64,000 nt of DNA, from the NCBI RefSeq assembly GCF_900111835.1, contig NZ_FOJP01000007.1, forward strand, positions 216,336-280,335, given 5' to 3'. Each line of letters starts with the position of its first letter. Within the stretch, counting starts at the first letter, position 1. A model generated the notes under the pieces. That model made no database searches and was not told the DNA's origin. It saw only the letters and a list, made by a program, of their open reading frames with translations. This document shows positions 1 through 6,776 of this stretch, piece by piece. Position numbers and translations under genes: made by a program. This DNA is from Metapseudomonas otitidis. Lineage in GTDB: Bacteria > Pseudomonadota > Gammaproteobacteria > Pseudomonadales > Pseudomonadaceae.

Positions 1-476
1 GCGGCGAACCCCTGCCCCAGGACCTGCTGGACAAGATGCTGGCGGCGAAGAACTTCCAGTCCGGCCTGATGATGGTTCGCCAGCTGGAGTTCTCCCTGTT
101 CGACTTCGAACTGCATGCCACCCACGGCGACGGCCGCAGCGTGCTGGATGTGCTGGAAGCGGTGCGTGACGAAGTGGCAGTGATGCACCCACCGGCGTTC
201 AACCGCTTCGCCAACAGCTTCGCGCACATCTTCGCCGGGGGTTACGCCGCCGGTTACTACAGCTACAAGTGGGCTGAAGTGCTCTCCGCCGATGCCTTCT
301 CCAAGTTCGAGGAAGAAGGCGTGCTCAACCCGGCCACCGGCCGCGCCTTCCGCGACGCCATCCTCGCCCGGGGCGGTTCCCAGGCGCCCATGGTGCTGTT
401 CGTCGACTTCCGTGGTCGCGAGCCCTCCATCGACGCCCTGCTGCGTCACAGCGGCCTCACGGAGGACGCGGCATGA
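1..476 (+). CDS. prlC: Oligopeptidase A, C-terminal part (5' end outside window)
   Basis: C-terminal ~157 residues of a cytoplasmic M3-family zinc metallopeptidase that degrades short peptides, including cleaved signal peptides. The visible part holds typical M3 C-terminal sequence (QLEFSLFDFELH, then FAGGYAAGYYSYKWAEVLSAD); the HExxH zinc motif lies upstream of the window. The reading frame is open from base 3. The stop overlaps the next start in an ATGA (473-476), so the small zinc-ribbon gene is translationally coupled. In P. aeruginosa the same pair is PA0067-PA0068. Identification is firm, but only about a quarter of the protein is present. Confidence 0.93.
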   Translation, partial: GEPLPQDLLDKMLAAKNFQSGLMMVRQLEFSLFDFELHATHGDGRSVLDVLEAVRDEVAVMHPPAFNRFANSFAHIFAGGYAAGYYSYKWAEVLSADAFSKFEEEGVLNPATGRAFRDAILARGGSQAPMVLFVDFRGREPSIDALLRHSGLTEDAA

Positions 477-739
477 CCGCCACGCCGAAGCGCTTCATCG
501 CCGGGGCCGTGTGCCCCGCCTGCAGCGAGATGGACAAGATCCAGATGTGGGACGAAGACGGCGTGCCGCACCGCCAGTGCGTCGGCTGCGGCTACGCCGA
601 CACCCTCAACGCCCAGGGCCAGTCGGTGCCCAAGGAGCTTGGCACCCGGGTCAACCAGGCCAAGCCCAAGCCGGCCGACCCCAAGGTGCAGAGCGTGCAG
701 TTCTTCCCCAATCCCAAACTGAAGAAATCCAGCGAGTAG
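473..739 (+). CDS. yheV: YheV-family putative zinc ribbon protein
   Basis: Small 88-residue protein with two CxxC pairs (CPAC at residues 14-17 and CVGC near 37-40) that form a likely zinc ribbon, followed by a Lys/Pro-rich tail. Family members are conserved in gammaproteobacteria and their molecular role is not established. The start is fixed by the 4-nt overlap with prlC. Coupling to an oligopeptidase suggests a link to peptide or protein turnover, but this is inference only. The length is typical for the family. Confidence 0.85.
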   Translation: MTATPKRFIAGAVCPACSEMDKIQMWDEDGVPHRQCVGCGYADTLNAQGQSVPKELGTRVNQAKPKPADPKVQSVQFFPNPKLKKSSE

Positions 740-761
740 CGAAAAGGCCAAGGAGGGCGTC

Positions 762-1544
762 ATGTGGCACCTGGTATGCGGTGACAGCGCGGCCGAAGGC
801 GTCGGCATCGTCCTCGGCGATTCCGTGGCCCATGAGTGGCTGCGGGTGCTGCGTGACGACCTCGCCGTCGGCCCGCTGAAGGACATCGAGCAGCCGCCCT
901 GCGCCCGCCGCGCCGCCTTCTGGCGGGCGGTCTGGCCGGAGGGTGTGCACCCGATGCCGGACTTCGAGCGTGACCTGGGAGCGGATGCACAGTGGCTCGC
1001 CGGGTTGGCCGATCAGGACCATGGGGTGACCGTCTGGCACGGCGACAGCGCCTCCGAGCAGTTGCTGCTGGCCCGCGTTGCAGCGGTGCTGGAGCACAGC
1101 GGCCTGCCGTTCTGGGAAGTGCCCTGCGGCAGCGGCGACAGCAGCGTCACCCACCGCCGCGCGGTGGCCATGCACACGCCGACCGACCTGGCCGAGCGCT
1201 ACCTGCCGAGGCAGGTGGGGCCCGAGCGTCGCCATTACCTGGCGACCCAATGGCGCAGCGTGCTGGCCGAAGGTGCCGGCATCCGCCGTTGGCGGCAGGA
1301 GGTCTTCCATGGCGAGGACTTCAGCTTCATCGATGCCGATCTGCTGCAGCACTGCAGTTCCGACTGGCAGCCGCTGGCGCGGGTGATGGCCGACGTCATG
1401 GCCAGCTGCGATGGTTTCTTCGCCACCGACTTCTTCCTCTTCTGGCGGGCGCGGGAACTGGCCGCCCAGGGCCGGGTCGAGATCGGTGGTGAGCCGGCCG
1501 CCAACGGCTACGGCAACCTTCGGGTGCGTCGCCTGCCGGGCTGA
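762..1544 (+). CDS. DUF1835 domain-containing protein
   Basis: Protein of 260 residues. The N-terminal ~120 residues (MWHLVCGDSAAEG ... VLRDDLAVGPL ... FERDL) match the DUF1835 pattern; the C-terminal part resembles the DUF3658 domain often fused to it. No catalytic motif, signal peptide or membrane segment is visible, so it is probably cytoplasmic. A strong AAGGAGG at 750-756 supports the ATG. The function of the family is unknown. It starts a 3-kb stretch between the yheV homolog and the radical SAM gene that has no counterpart at this position in P. aeruginosa, so it may be accessory. Confidence 0.75.
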   Translation: MWHLVCGDSAAEGVGIVLGDSVAHEWLRVLRDDLAVGPLKDIEQPPCARRAAFWRAVWPEGVHPMPDFERDLGADAQWLAGLADQDHGVTVWHGDSASEQLLLARVAAVLEHSGLPFWEVPCGSGDSSVTHRRAVAMHTPTDLAERYLPRQVGPERRHYLATQWRSVLAEGAGIRRWRQEVFHGEDFSFIDADLLQHCSSDWQPLARVMADVMASCDGFFATDFFLFWRARELAAQGRVEIGGEPAANGYGNLRVRRLPG

Positions 1545-1589
1545 TTCCTGCGGCGCTCCTTCCCCCCTTCGCAGCGCACAGGAGGTGCC

Positions 1590-2231
1590 ATGTACGGCCC
1601 CGACCCTCGCAACCCGCACCCCATGGCGGGCTTCCCCCAGGTCTGTTTCATCCGCAACACGGTGAGCAACCCGCAGATCGAGATCGGCGAATACACCTAC
1701 TACGACGACCCGGAGGATTCGGAGCACTTCGAGCGCAACGTGCTCTACCTCTTCCCCTTCATCGGGGACCGCCTGGTGATCGGGCGCTTCTGCGCCATCG
1801 CGCGCGGGGTGAAGTTCATCATGAACGGCGCCAACCACAAGCTCTCCGGCTTCTCCACCTACCCCTTCCAGATCTTCGGCGGTGGCTGGGAACACCACAT
1901 GCCCGACCTGTCGGAGTTCCCCAACAAGGGCGACACCCTGATCGGCAACGACGTGTGGATCGGCTACGAAGCGCTGATCATGCCCGGGGTGAAGATCGGC
2001 GACGGCGCCATCATCTCTTCGCGCTCGGTGGTGACCCGCGACGTGCCGCCCTACACCGTGGTCGGCGGCAACCCGGCCGAGCCGCTGAAGCAGCGCTTCC
2101 CCGACGCGGTGGTGGAGCGCCTGCTGGCCATCGCCTGGTGGGACTGGCCGGTGGAGAAGGTCAGCCGGCACCTGGCGGCGATCATGGCGGCCGACCTCGA
2201 TGCCCTGGAGCGCTGCGCCTGCGAGGCGTGA
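1590..2231 (+). CDS. CatB/Vat-related hexapeptide-repeat O-acetyltransferase
   Basis: Protein of 213 residues with the left-handed beta-helix hexapeptide pattern of xenobiotic acetyltransferases (IGDRLVIGRFCAIARGV, later IGNDVWIGYEALIMPGVKIGDG). The motif NGANHKLSGFSTYPF is characteristic of the CatB/Vat group and carries the catalytic His. Such enzymes transfer acetyl from acetyl-CoA to hydroxyls of chloramphenicol, streptogramins or sugars and act as trimers. Which substrate applies here cannot be read from sequence, and many chromosomal homologs confer no resistance. AGGAGG at 1580-1585 precedes the ATG at a good distance. Confidence 0.85.
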   Translation: MYGPDPRNPHPMAGFPQVCFIRNTVSNPQIEIGEYTYYDDPEDSEHFERNVLYLFPFIGDRLVIGRFCAIARGVKFIMNGANHKLSGFSTYPFQIFGGGWEHHMPDLSEFPNKGDTLIGNDVWIGYEALIMPGVKIGDGAIISSRSVVTRDVPPYTVVGGNPAEPLKQRFPDAVVERLLAIAWWDWPVEKVSRHLAAIMAADLDALERCACEA

Positions 2232-2361
2232 GGCGAACTGCGTCACTTCCGCCGTGCTGTCGCCTTGCCCGGACGCGGGGCCGGGAGTAGTTTTCCCGGC
2301 TGTGCCGCCGCGCACAGGGAGCTGCAGCACGACGCAGCGACAGCGCAAGGAGATTCCCCCA

Positions 2362-3186
2362 GTGCCCACCTTCACCCGAAACAACAAGCCGGTCGTCGGC
2401 ACCCTCGACCTCGTGGTTGGTAACACGTTGCGACTGAAGCTCAACGGCCTGGGGCCGGGCAAGAAGCACTACCGCATCAAGAGCGCCAACGCCTGTCTGG
2501 AAATCACCCAGAACGCTAACGACCGTCAGGCCGAGCAGACCCTTGCCATCAAGGCGCTGCGTGCATGCGAAGGGGTTCGGGTCGAGGCCTTTTCCGCCGT
2601 CGACGACCTGCCGTCCGGCATCCATGTGGTCATCAACGTTCTGGAAGCGCTCCAACTGCCCGATGGCAAGACCGACGAGGGCTGTCTCGCCCGCCTGCTG
2701 CTGGCCGAATCGGTGGTGCCGCCGAATGCCGCTGGCCTGGAGGAAGCGCTCTACTCCATGCAGCTGATGCGCCAGGTCATCGAGAACCGCATGGCATTTT
2801 CCGAGCCGAAGCACTTCGGCAAACCCGCCGGCAAGACCATGACGGCGTTCATCACCGCCAAGGACCCGCTGCAGTTCGAAGGGTTCGGCAACTACCCCGC
2901 CATCGGCTCCAAGCAGGTCAAGGTCGACGGCTACGTGAAACTGGCCAACGACGGCTCCGACCTGCGCTTCGCCTTCCTGCGGCAGCATGTGCAGAACGCT
3001 CTGGACGTTGCAGCGGGCAGAAGCGTGGCCAAACCCTACAAGCCAGCGCTCTACGCCTGGATGACGGCTGGCAACGATCCAGGCGGCTACTTCGTCAAGG
3101 CTCTCGATAAGGGCGGGCAAGTGTTCTTCAGCCTCCAGCAGGCTTTCATCGACAACCCCAACAACCCGGGTAAACCGAAGAAATGA
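2362..3186 (+). CDS. Putative secreted lysozyme/SleB-like toxin (unrecognised family)
   Basis: Unrecognised 274-residue protein. GTG at 2362 is chosen because AAGGAG at 2347-2352 lies 9 nt upstream; a longer frame exists but lacks such a site. There is no signal peptide. The first ~90 residues look beta-rich. Residues 109-175 resemble the lysozyme-like/SleB cell wall hydrolase pattern: LARLLLAES with a possible catalytic Glu at 116, then a helix ending in VIENRM (139-144), an FG at 152-153 and a QFEGF at 171-175. It overlaps the next gene, encoding a signal-bearing protein, by 4 nt. An antibacterial effector delivered by type VI secretion is a plausible inference but unproven; no vgrG or PAAR gene is nearby. 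Confidence 0.55.
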   Translation: MPTFTRNNKPVVGTLDLVVGNTLRLKLNGLGPGKKHYRIKSANACLEITQNANDRQAEQTLAIKALRACEGVRVEAFSAVDDLPSGIHVVINVLEALQLPDGKTDEGCLARLLLAESVVPPNAAGLEEALYSMQLMRQVIENRMAFSEPKHFGKPAGKTMTAFITAKDPLQFEGFGNYPAIGSKQVKVDGYVKLANDGSDLRFAFLRQHVQNALDVAAGRSVAKPYKPALYAWMTAGNDPGGYFVKALDKGGQVFFSLQQAFIDNPNNPGKPKK

Positions 3187-3695
3187 ACAGTTCACGCCTG
3201 GCGGGATGGCTTTCCAGCACACTGCTTTTCGTTGCGCTCGGCGCCTGCGCGGCTGGCGCCTTCGGGCCGTCGATCTATACCGACCAGGTGGCCCGCTTCG
3301 ACATCAACGCGGACAAGGCCTTCGCCAACCCCGAGCAGGACATGCGCTACCTGCTGGTGCAGGCCCAGCGCAACGACCGGCCCAATCACTTCTGCGTGGT
3401 CGGCTACCAGTGGGCGGACGGCTCGCGCAGGGCGGCGGTGCACTGGCAGGAGGGCGAACGCATCGTCCTCTGGGGTGGCAAGTCCGGCTGGGGCGATGAG
3501 TTCAAGTACGCCGACTCCATGGCCATGGCCAATTCGGTGGACCTCAAGAACGGCTTGGTGGACACCGACGAGCAGCGCTTCGGCAGCAGCTTCCTGCAGC
3601 TGCGCGCCTCCGCCGAAGGCACGCTGGCCGACTGCAAGGCCCATGGCCGGCAGTACCTGATCGAGCCGTTCACGCCGCCGAGCGAGGACGAGTAG
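3183..3695 (+). CDS. Putative periplasmic lipoprotein, candidate immunity partner
   Basis: Protein of 170 residues with an N-terminal export signal ending in a lipobox-like LGAC (Cys about residue 22), so probably a periplasmic lipoprotein. Two further Cys (in HFCVVGY and LADCKAHG) could form a disulfide. No known domain is recognised. The start codon overlaps the stop of the preceding putative hydrolase in an ATGA, which implies obligate co-translation. A non-exported putative cell-wall enzyme followed by an exported small protein is the usual layout of a periplasm-acting effector and its immunity protein. That role is inferred from layout alone. Confidence 0.55.
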   Translation: MNSSRLAGWLSSTLLFVALGACAAGAFGPSIYTDQVARFDINADKAFANPEQDMRYLLVQAQRNDRPNHFCVVGYQWADGSRRAAVHWQEGERIVLWGGKSGWGDEFKYADSMAMANSVDLKNGLVDTDEQRFGSSFLQLRASAEGTLADCKAHGRQYLIEPFTPPSEDE

Positions 3696-3738
3696 GGCTT
3701 TCCGACGAAAACCGTCTGGCGCATGGCGCTGTCTGAAT

Positions 3739-3760
3739 ATACTGTTCATGCATACAGTAT
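3739..3760. promoter_or_regulatory. LexA (SOS) box
   Basis: Perfect CTGT-N8-ACAG match (CTGTTCATGCATACAG, 3742-3757) inside a 22-bp site with fully symmetric 7-bp arms (ATACTGT / ACAGTAT). It ends 17 bp before the radical SAM start codon, where LexA would block the promoter. The P. aeruginosa homolog PA0069 is a known member of the LexA regulon, which agrees. Confidence 0.88.
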
Positions 3761-3777
3761 TTTCGGAGCGCCCCGCC

Positions 3778-4836
3778 ATGTCCGTCACCCTCCCGCCCCG
3801 TGGTCGGGGAACCGGCAGCAACCCCTACAACCGCTTCGCCCCGACCCTTTCGGTGGCCGAGGACGACGGCTGGTACCAGGAAGTACCGCCGACCCGCGCC
3901 ACCGAGGTGCGCATCGAGACGGCCAAGAGCATCATCGCCCGCAACCAGTCGCCGGACCTGCCCTTCGACCGCTCCATCAACCCCTACCGTGGCTGCGAGC
4001 ACGGCTGCATCTACTGTTACGCGCGGCCCAGCCACGCCTATTGGGACCTGTCGCCGGGCATCGACTTCGAGACCCGGCTGATCGCCAAGACCAACGCCGC
4101 CGCCCTGCTGGAGCAGCAGCTGAGCAAGCCCGGCTACCAGTGCGCGCCCATCGCCCTGGGGGCCAACACCGACCCCTACCAGCCCATCGAGCGCGAGCAC
4201 CGCATCACCCGCCAGGTGCTGGAGGTGCTGCTGCGCTACCGCCATCCCCTGACCATCGTCACCAAGGGCTCGCTGCTGCTGCGCGACCTCGACCTGCTGA
4301 CCCAGCTGGCCGAGCAGCGCCTGGTGAAGGTGATGATCAGCCTCACCACCCTCGACGACGAACTCAAGCGCATCCTCGAACCGCGCGCAGCGGCGCCCTC
4401 CGCGCGGCTGCGGGCGATTCGCGTGCTGCGCGAGAACCGCGTGCCGGTGGGCGTGCTGTGCTCGCCGATGATCCCGATGATCAACGACAGCGAACTGGAG
4501 AGCCTGCTGGAGGCGGCCCGCGATGCCGGCGCACGCAGCGCCTCCTACATGCTGGTGCGCCTGCCCCGGGAGGTGGCGCCGCTGTTCGAGGAATGGCTCC
4601 AGGCCCACTACCCGCAACGCGCGGCCCACGTGATGAGCATCATCCGCCAGTGCCGGGGCGGCGAGGTGTACGACAGCCGCTTCGGCAAGCGCTTCACCGG
4701 CGAAGGCGCCTTTGCCGCGCTGCTGGCCCAGCGCTTCGCCGTGGCCATGCGTCGCCTGGGGCTGGAGAAGCGCGGTGACGTGGCGCTGGACTGCTCGCGC
4801 TTCTGCCCGCCCGGCGGGCAGATGGCCCTGCTGTGA
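3778..4836 (+). CDS. PA0069-family radical SAM protein (SplB-like)
   Basis: Protein of 352 residues. ATG 3778 is chosen over the one at 3748, which lies inside the LexA box; GGAG at 3765-3768 precedes it. The cysteine motif CEHGCIYCYARP (CxxxCxxC) binds the 4Fe-4S cluster of radical SAM enzymes. The family is annotated as SplB-like or Rv2578c-like and its substrate is unknown. SOS control implies a DNA-damage role, but the protein should not be called a spore photoproduct lyase on this basis. In P. aeruginosa the next genes are the H1 type VI secretion cluster, which is missing here. Confidence 0.85.
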   Translation: MSVTLPPRGRGTGSNPYNRFAPTLSVAEDDGWYQEVPPTRATEVRIETAKSIIARNQSPDLPFDRSINPYRGCEHGCIYCYARPSHAYWDLSPGIDFETRLIAKTNAAALLEQQLSKPGYQCAPIALGANTDPYQPIEREHRITRQVLEVLLRYRHPLTIVTKGSLLLRDLDLLTQLAEQRLVKVMISLTTLDDELKRILEPRAAAPSARLRAIRVLRENRVPVGVLCSPMIPMINDSELESLLEAARDAGARSASYMLVRLPREVAPLFEEWLQAHYPQRAAHVMSIIRQCRGGEVYDSRFGKRFTGEGAFAALLAQRFAVAMRRLGLEKRGDVALDCSRFCPPGGQMALL

Positions 4837-4901
4837 GCGATGGGATGAACGGCACGGGTTTTACGCGCCCGGTGTGTGACCGCAACGCGCCGAACGGTGT
4901 C

Positions 4902-4960
4902 CTGTAGGGGGTCGGATAAATCCGACCGTATCGGTAAAGTAATCCCACTTACCCCTACAG
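4902..4960. promoter_or_regulatory. Nested inverted repeats upstream of first carbonic anhydrase
   Basis: An outer inverted repeat CTGTAGGGG (4902-4910) / CCCCTACAG (4952-4960) encloses a second perfect repeat, GGTCGGAT-AA-ATCCGACC (4910-4927). The second arm ends 23 bp before the ATG at 4984. The CTGTAGGGG half recurs upstream of the second carbonic anhydrase (5886-5894). The sites could be operators, or the transcript could fold; no known regulator motif is recognised. Confidence 0.5.
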
Positions 4961-4983
4961 AGTCCAAGGCGAACGAGGTCGGC

Positions 4984-5688
4984 ATGAGCGACGAGCACGA
5001 TACCCCGCAACCCCAGGAAAGCGCCGAAGAAGCGCTGCGCAACATCGTCGAAGGTTTCCAGCGTTTCCGCGACCAGGTCTATCCGGAGCAGGAAGAGCTG
5101 TTCAAGCGCCTGGCCCATGAGCAGAAACCCCGCGCCATGTTCATCACCTGCGCCGACTCGCGCATCGTCCCGGAGCTGATCACCCAGAGCTCGCCGGGCG
5201 ACCTGTTCGTCACCCGCAACGTCGGCAACGTGGTGCCGCCCTACGGCCAGATGAACGGCGGCGTCTCCACCGCCATCGAGTTCGCCGTCATGGCCCTCGG
5301 CGTGCACCACATCATCATCTGCGGCCACTCCGACTGCGGCGCGATGAAGGCGGTGCTCAACCCCGAGCAGCTGGAGCGCATGCCCACCGTCAAGGCCTGG
5401 CTACGCCACGCCGAAGTGGCCCGCACCGTGGTCGCCGAGAACTGCGGCTGCGCCAACCACGAGACCCTGGGCGTGCTGACCGAGGAGAACGTGGTGGCCC
5501 AGCTGGACCACCTGCGCACCCACCCCTCGGTGGCCGCACGCCTGGCCAGCGGGCAGCTGTTCATCCACGGCTGGGTCTACGACATCGAGACCGCCGCCAT
5601 CCGCGCCTACGACGCCGAGAGCGGCCGTTTCCGCACCATCGGCGACGGCCCGCTGCCGATGGCCACGCCCCGCGCCCGCTACCTGTAA
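4984..5688 (+). CDS. Beta-class carbonic anhydrase (first copy)
   Basis: Protein of 234 residues that interconverts CO2 and bicarbonate in the cytoplasm. The zinc ligands are Cys56 and the His115/Cys118 pair (CADSR at 56-60, GHSDCGAMKA at 114-123), with the Asp58-Arg60 dyad of the beta class. ATG 4984 is preferred to an upstream in-frame start that would run through the nested inverted repeats; GAGGT lies just before it. The homolog in P. aeruginosa is PA0102. It is the first of two tandem paralogs followed by a SulP transporter, a set suggesting coupled CO2/bicarbonate handling. Confidence 0.9.
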   Translation: MSDEHDTPQPQESAEEALRNIVEGFQRFRDQVYPEQEELFKRLAHEQKPRAMFITCADSRIVPELITQSSPGDLFVTRNVGNVVPPYGQMNGGVSTAIEFAVMALGVHHIIICGHSDCGAMKAVLNPEQLERMPTVKAWLRHAEVARTVVAENCGCANHETLGVLTEENVVAQLDHLRTHPSVAARLASGQLFIHGWVYDIETAAIRAYDAESGRFRTIGDGPLPMATPRARYL

Positions 5689-5697
5689 GCCCCCGGC

Positions 5698-5717
5698 GCC
5701 CCGGCTGCGGCCGGGGC
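5698..5717 (+). terminator. GC-rich hairpin after first carbonic anhydrase
   Basis: GCCCCGGC (5698-5705) pairs with GCCGGGGC (5710-5717) around a 4-nt loop, 9 bp after the stop codon. There is no T-run, so it may be a weak or Rho-assisted terminator or an mRNA 3' stabiliser. The rest of the 290-bp gap to the next gene holds a TTAAGG direct repeat near 5865-5884 and the CTGTAGGGG motif. Confidence 0.45.
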
Positions 5718-5885
5718 CCTGCGGGTCTCCTCCCTCTTCCCGTCCCCGCTGTTCCCCCTCCGTTTCGCACCCTTCCCGGCGCGTTGCGCCCTTGGCCGAC
5801 GCTGGCGGCGTGCCATCGTCCGCTCGTCTGTAAGCCGCGTGCCAGAGCGGTTTATTCAGGTTGAGTTAAGGCTCGTGCTTAAGGT

Positions 5886-5894
5886 CTGTAGGGG
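5886..5894 (+). promoter_or_regulatory. CTGTAGGGG motif before second carbonic anhydrase
   Basis: Exact 9-bp copy of the half-site that flanks the inverted repeats upstream of the first carbonic anhydrase. It lies 84 bp before the ATG at 5979. Sharing it between paralog promoters may reflect common regulation or simply duplication. Confidence 0.35.
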
Positions 5895-5978
5895 CTTCGA
5901 CCGCCTAGTTGAAGCGCCATCCGCCAACCCGTGCGGAGCCCATCGGGCATGACGCCCATCCGACCTTCAGGAGGACCC

Positions 5979-6710
5979 ATGAAACAGGACATTCACCGCA
6001 TACGACCCGGGCAGTCTGCCGGCCTCGGCGGCCACCCCGCCGAGGCCACCTTCGCCGCGCTGGTGGACGGCTGCCGGCGCTTCCGCGAGCAGGTATTCCC
6101 CGAGCAGCGGGCGCTGTTCCAGCGCCTGGCCCGCAGCCAGGCACCGCGCACCCTGTTCATCACCTGCGCCGACTCCCGCGTCGCCCCCGAGCTGATCACC
6201 CAGAGCGCCCCCGGCGACCTGTTCGTCACCCGCAACGTCGGCAACCTGGTGCCGGCCTACGGGCAGATGAATGGCGGCGTCTCCACCGCCATCGAATACG
6301 CCGTGCTTGCCCTTGGCGTGCAGCACATCATCGTCTGCGGCCATTCGGACTGCGGCGCCATGAAGGCGGTGCTGGCCCCCGAGACCCTCGGCCCCATGCC
6401 CACCGTGCGCGCCTGGCTGCGCCATGCCGAGGTGGCCCGCAGCCTGGTGGAGCGCAACTGCACCTGCGCTGCCCACGACACCCTCGGTGTGCTCACCGAG
6501 GAGAACGTGGTGGCCCAACTGGACCACCTGCGCACCCACCCCGCCGTCGCCGCCCGCCTGGCGGCCGGCCAGCTGTTCATCCATGGCTGGGTCTACGACA
6601 TCGAGACCGCAGCCATCCGCGCCTACGACGCCGAGACGGGCGGCTTCCGCCCGCTGGAGGAGGCCAGCGCGAGCATGGCCACCCCGCGTCCCCGCTACCT
6701 GGCGTCCTGA
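5979..6710 (+). CDS. Beta-class carbonic anhydrase (second copy)
   Basis: Protein of 243 residues, clearly a paralog of the preceding gene over nearly the whole length. Active-site residues are kept: Cys63, Asp65, Arg67 and GHSDCGAMKA with His122/Cys125. ATG 5979 has a consensus AGGAGG at 5969-5974. The N-terminal ~20 residues and promoter differ from the first copy, so the two may be expressed under different conditions. The SulP gene follows after 66 bp on the same strand, so these two are probably cotranscribed. Confidence 0.9.
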   Translation: MKQDIHRIRPGQSAGLGGHPAEATFAALVDGCRRFREQVFPEQRALFQRLARSQAPRTLFITCADSRVAPELITQSAPGDLFVTRNVGNLVPAYGQMNGGVSTAIEYAVLALGVQHIIVCGHSDCGAMKAVLAPETLGPMPTVRAWLRHAEVARSLVERNCTCAAHDTLGVLTEENVVAQLDHLRTHPAVAARLAAGQLFIHGWVYDIETAAIRAYDAETGGFRPLEEASASMATPRPRYLAS

Positions 6711-6776
6711 CGCCCGCCCCTTGCCACGGCACCCGCTCGGCTGCCGTGCCCCTTGCTGCGCTCAGGAGAACTCGCC

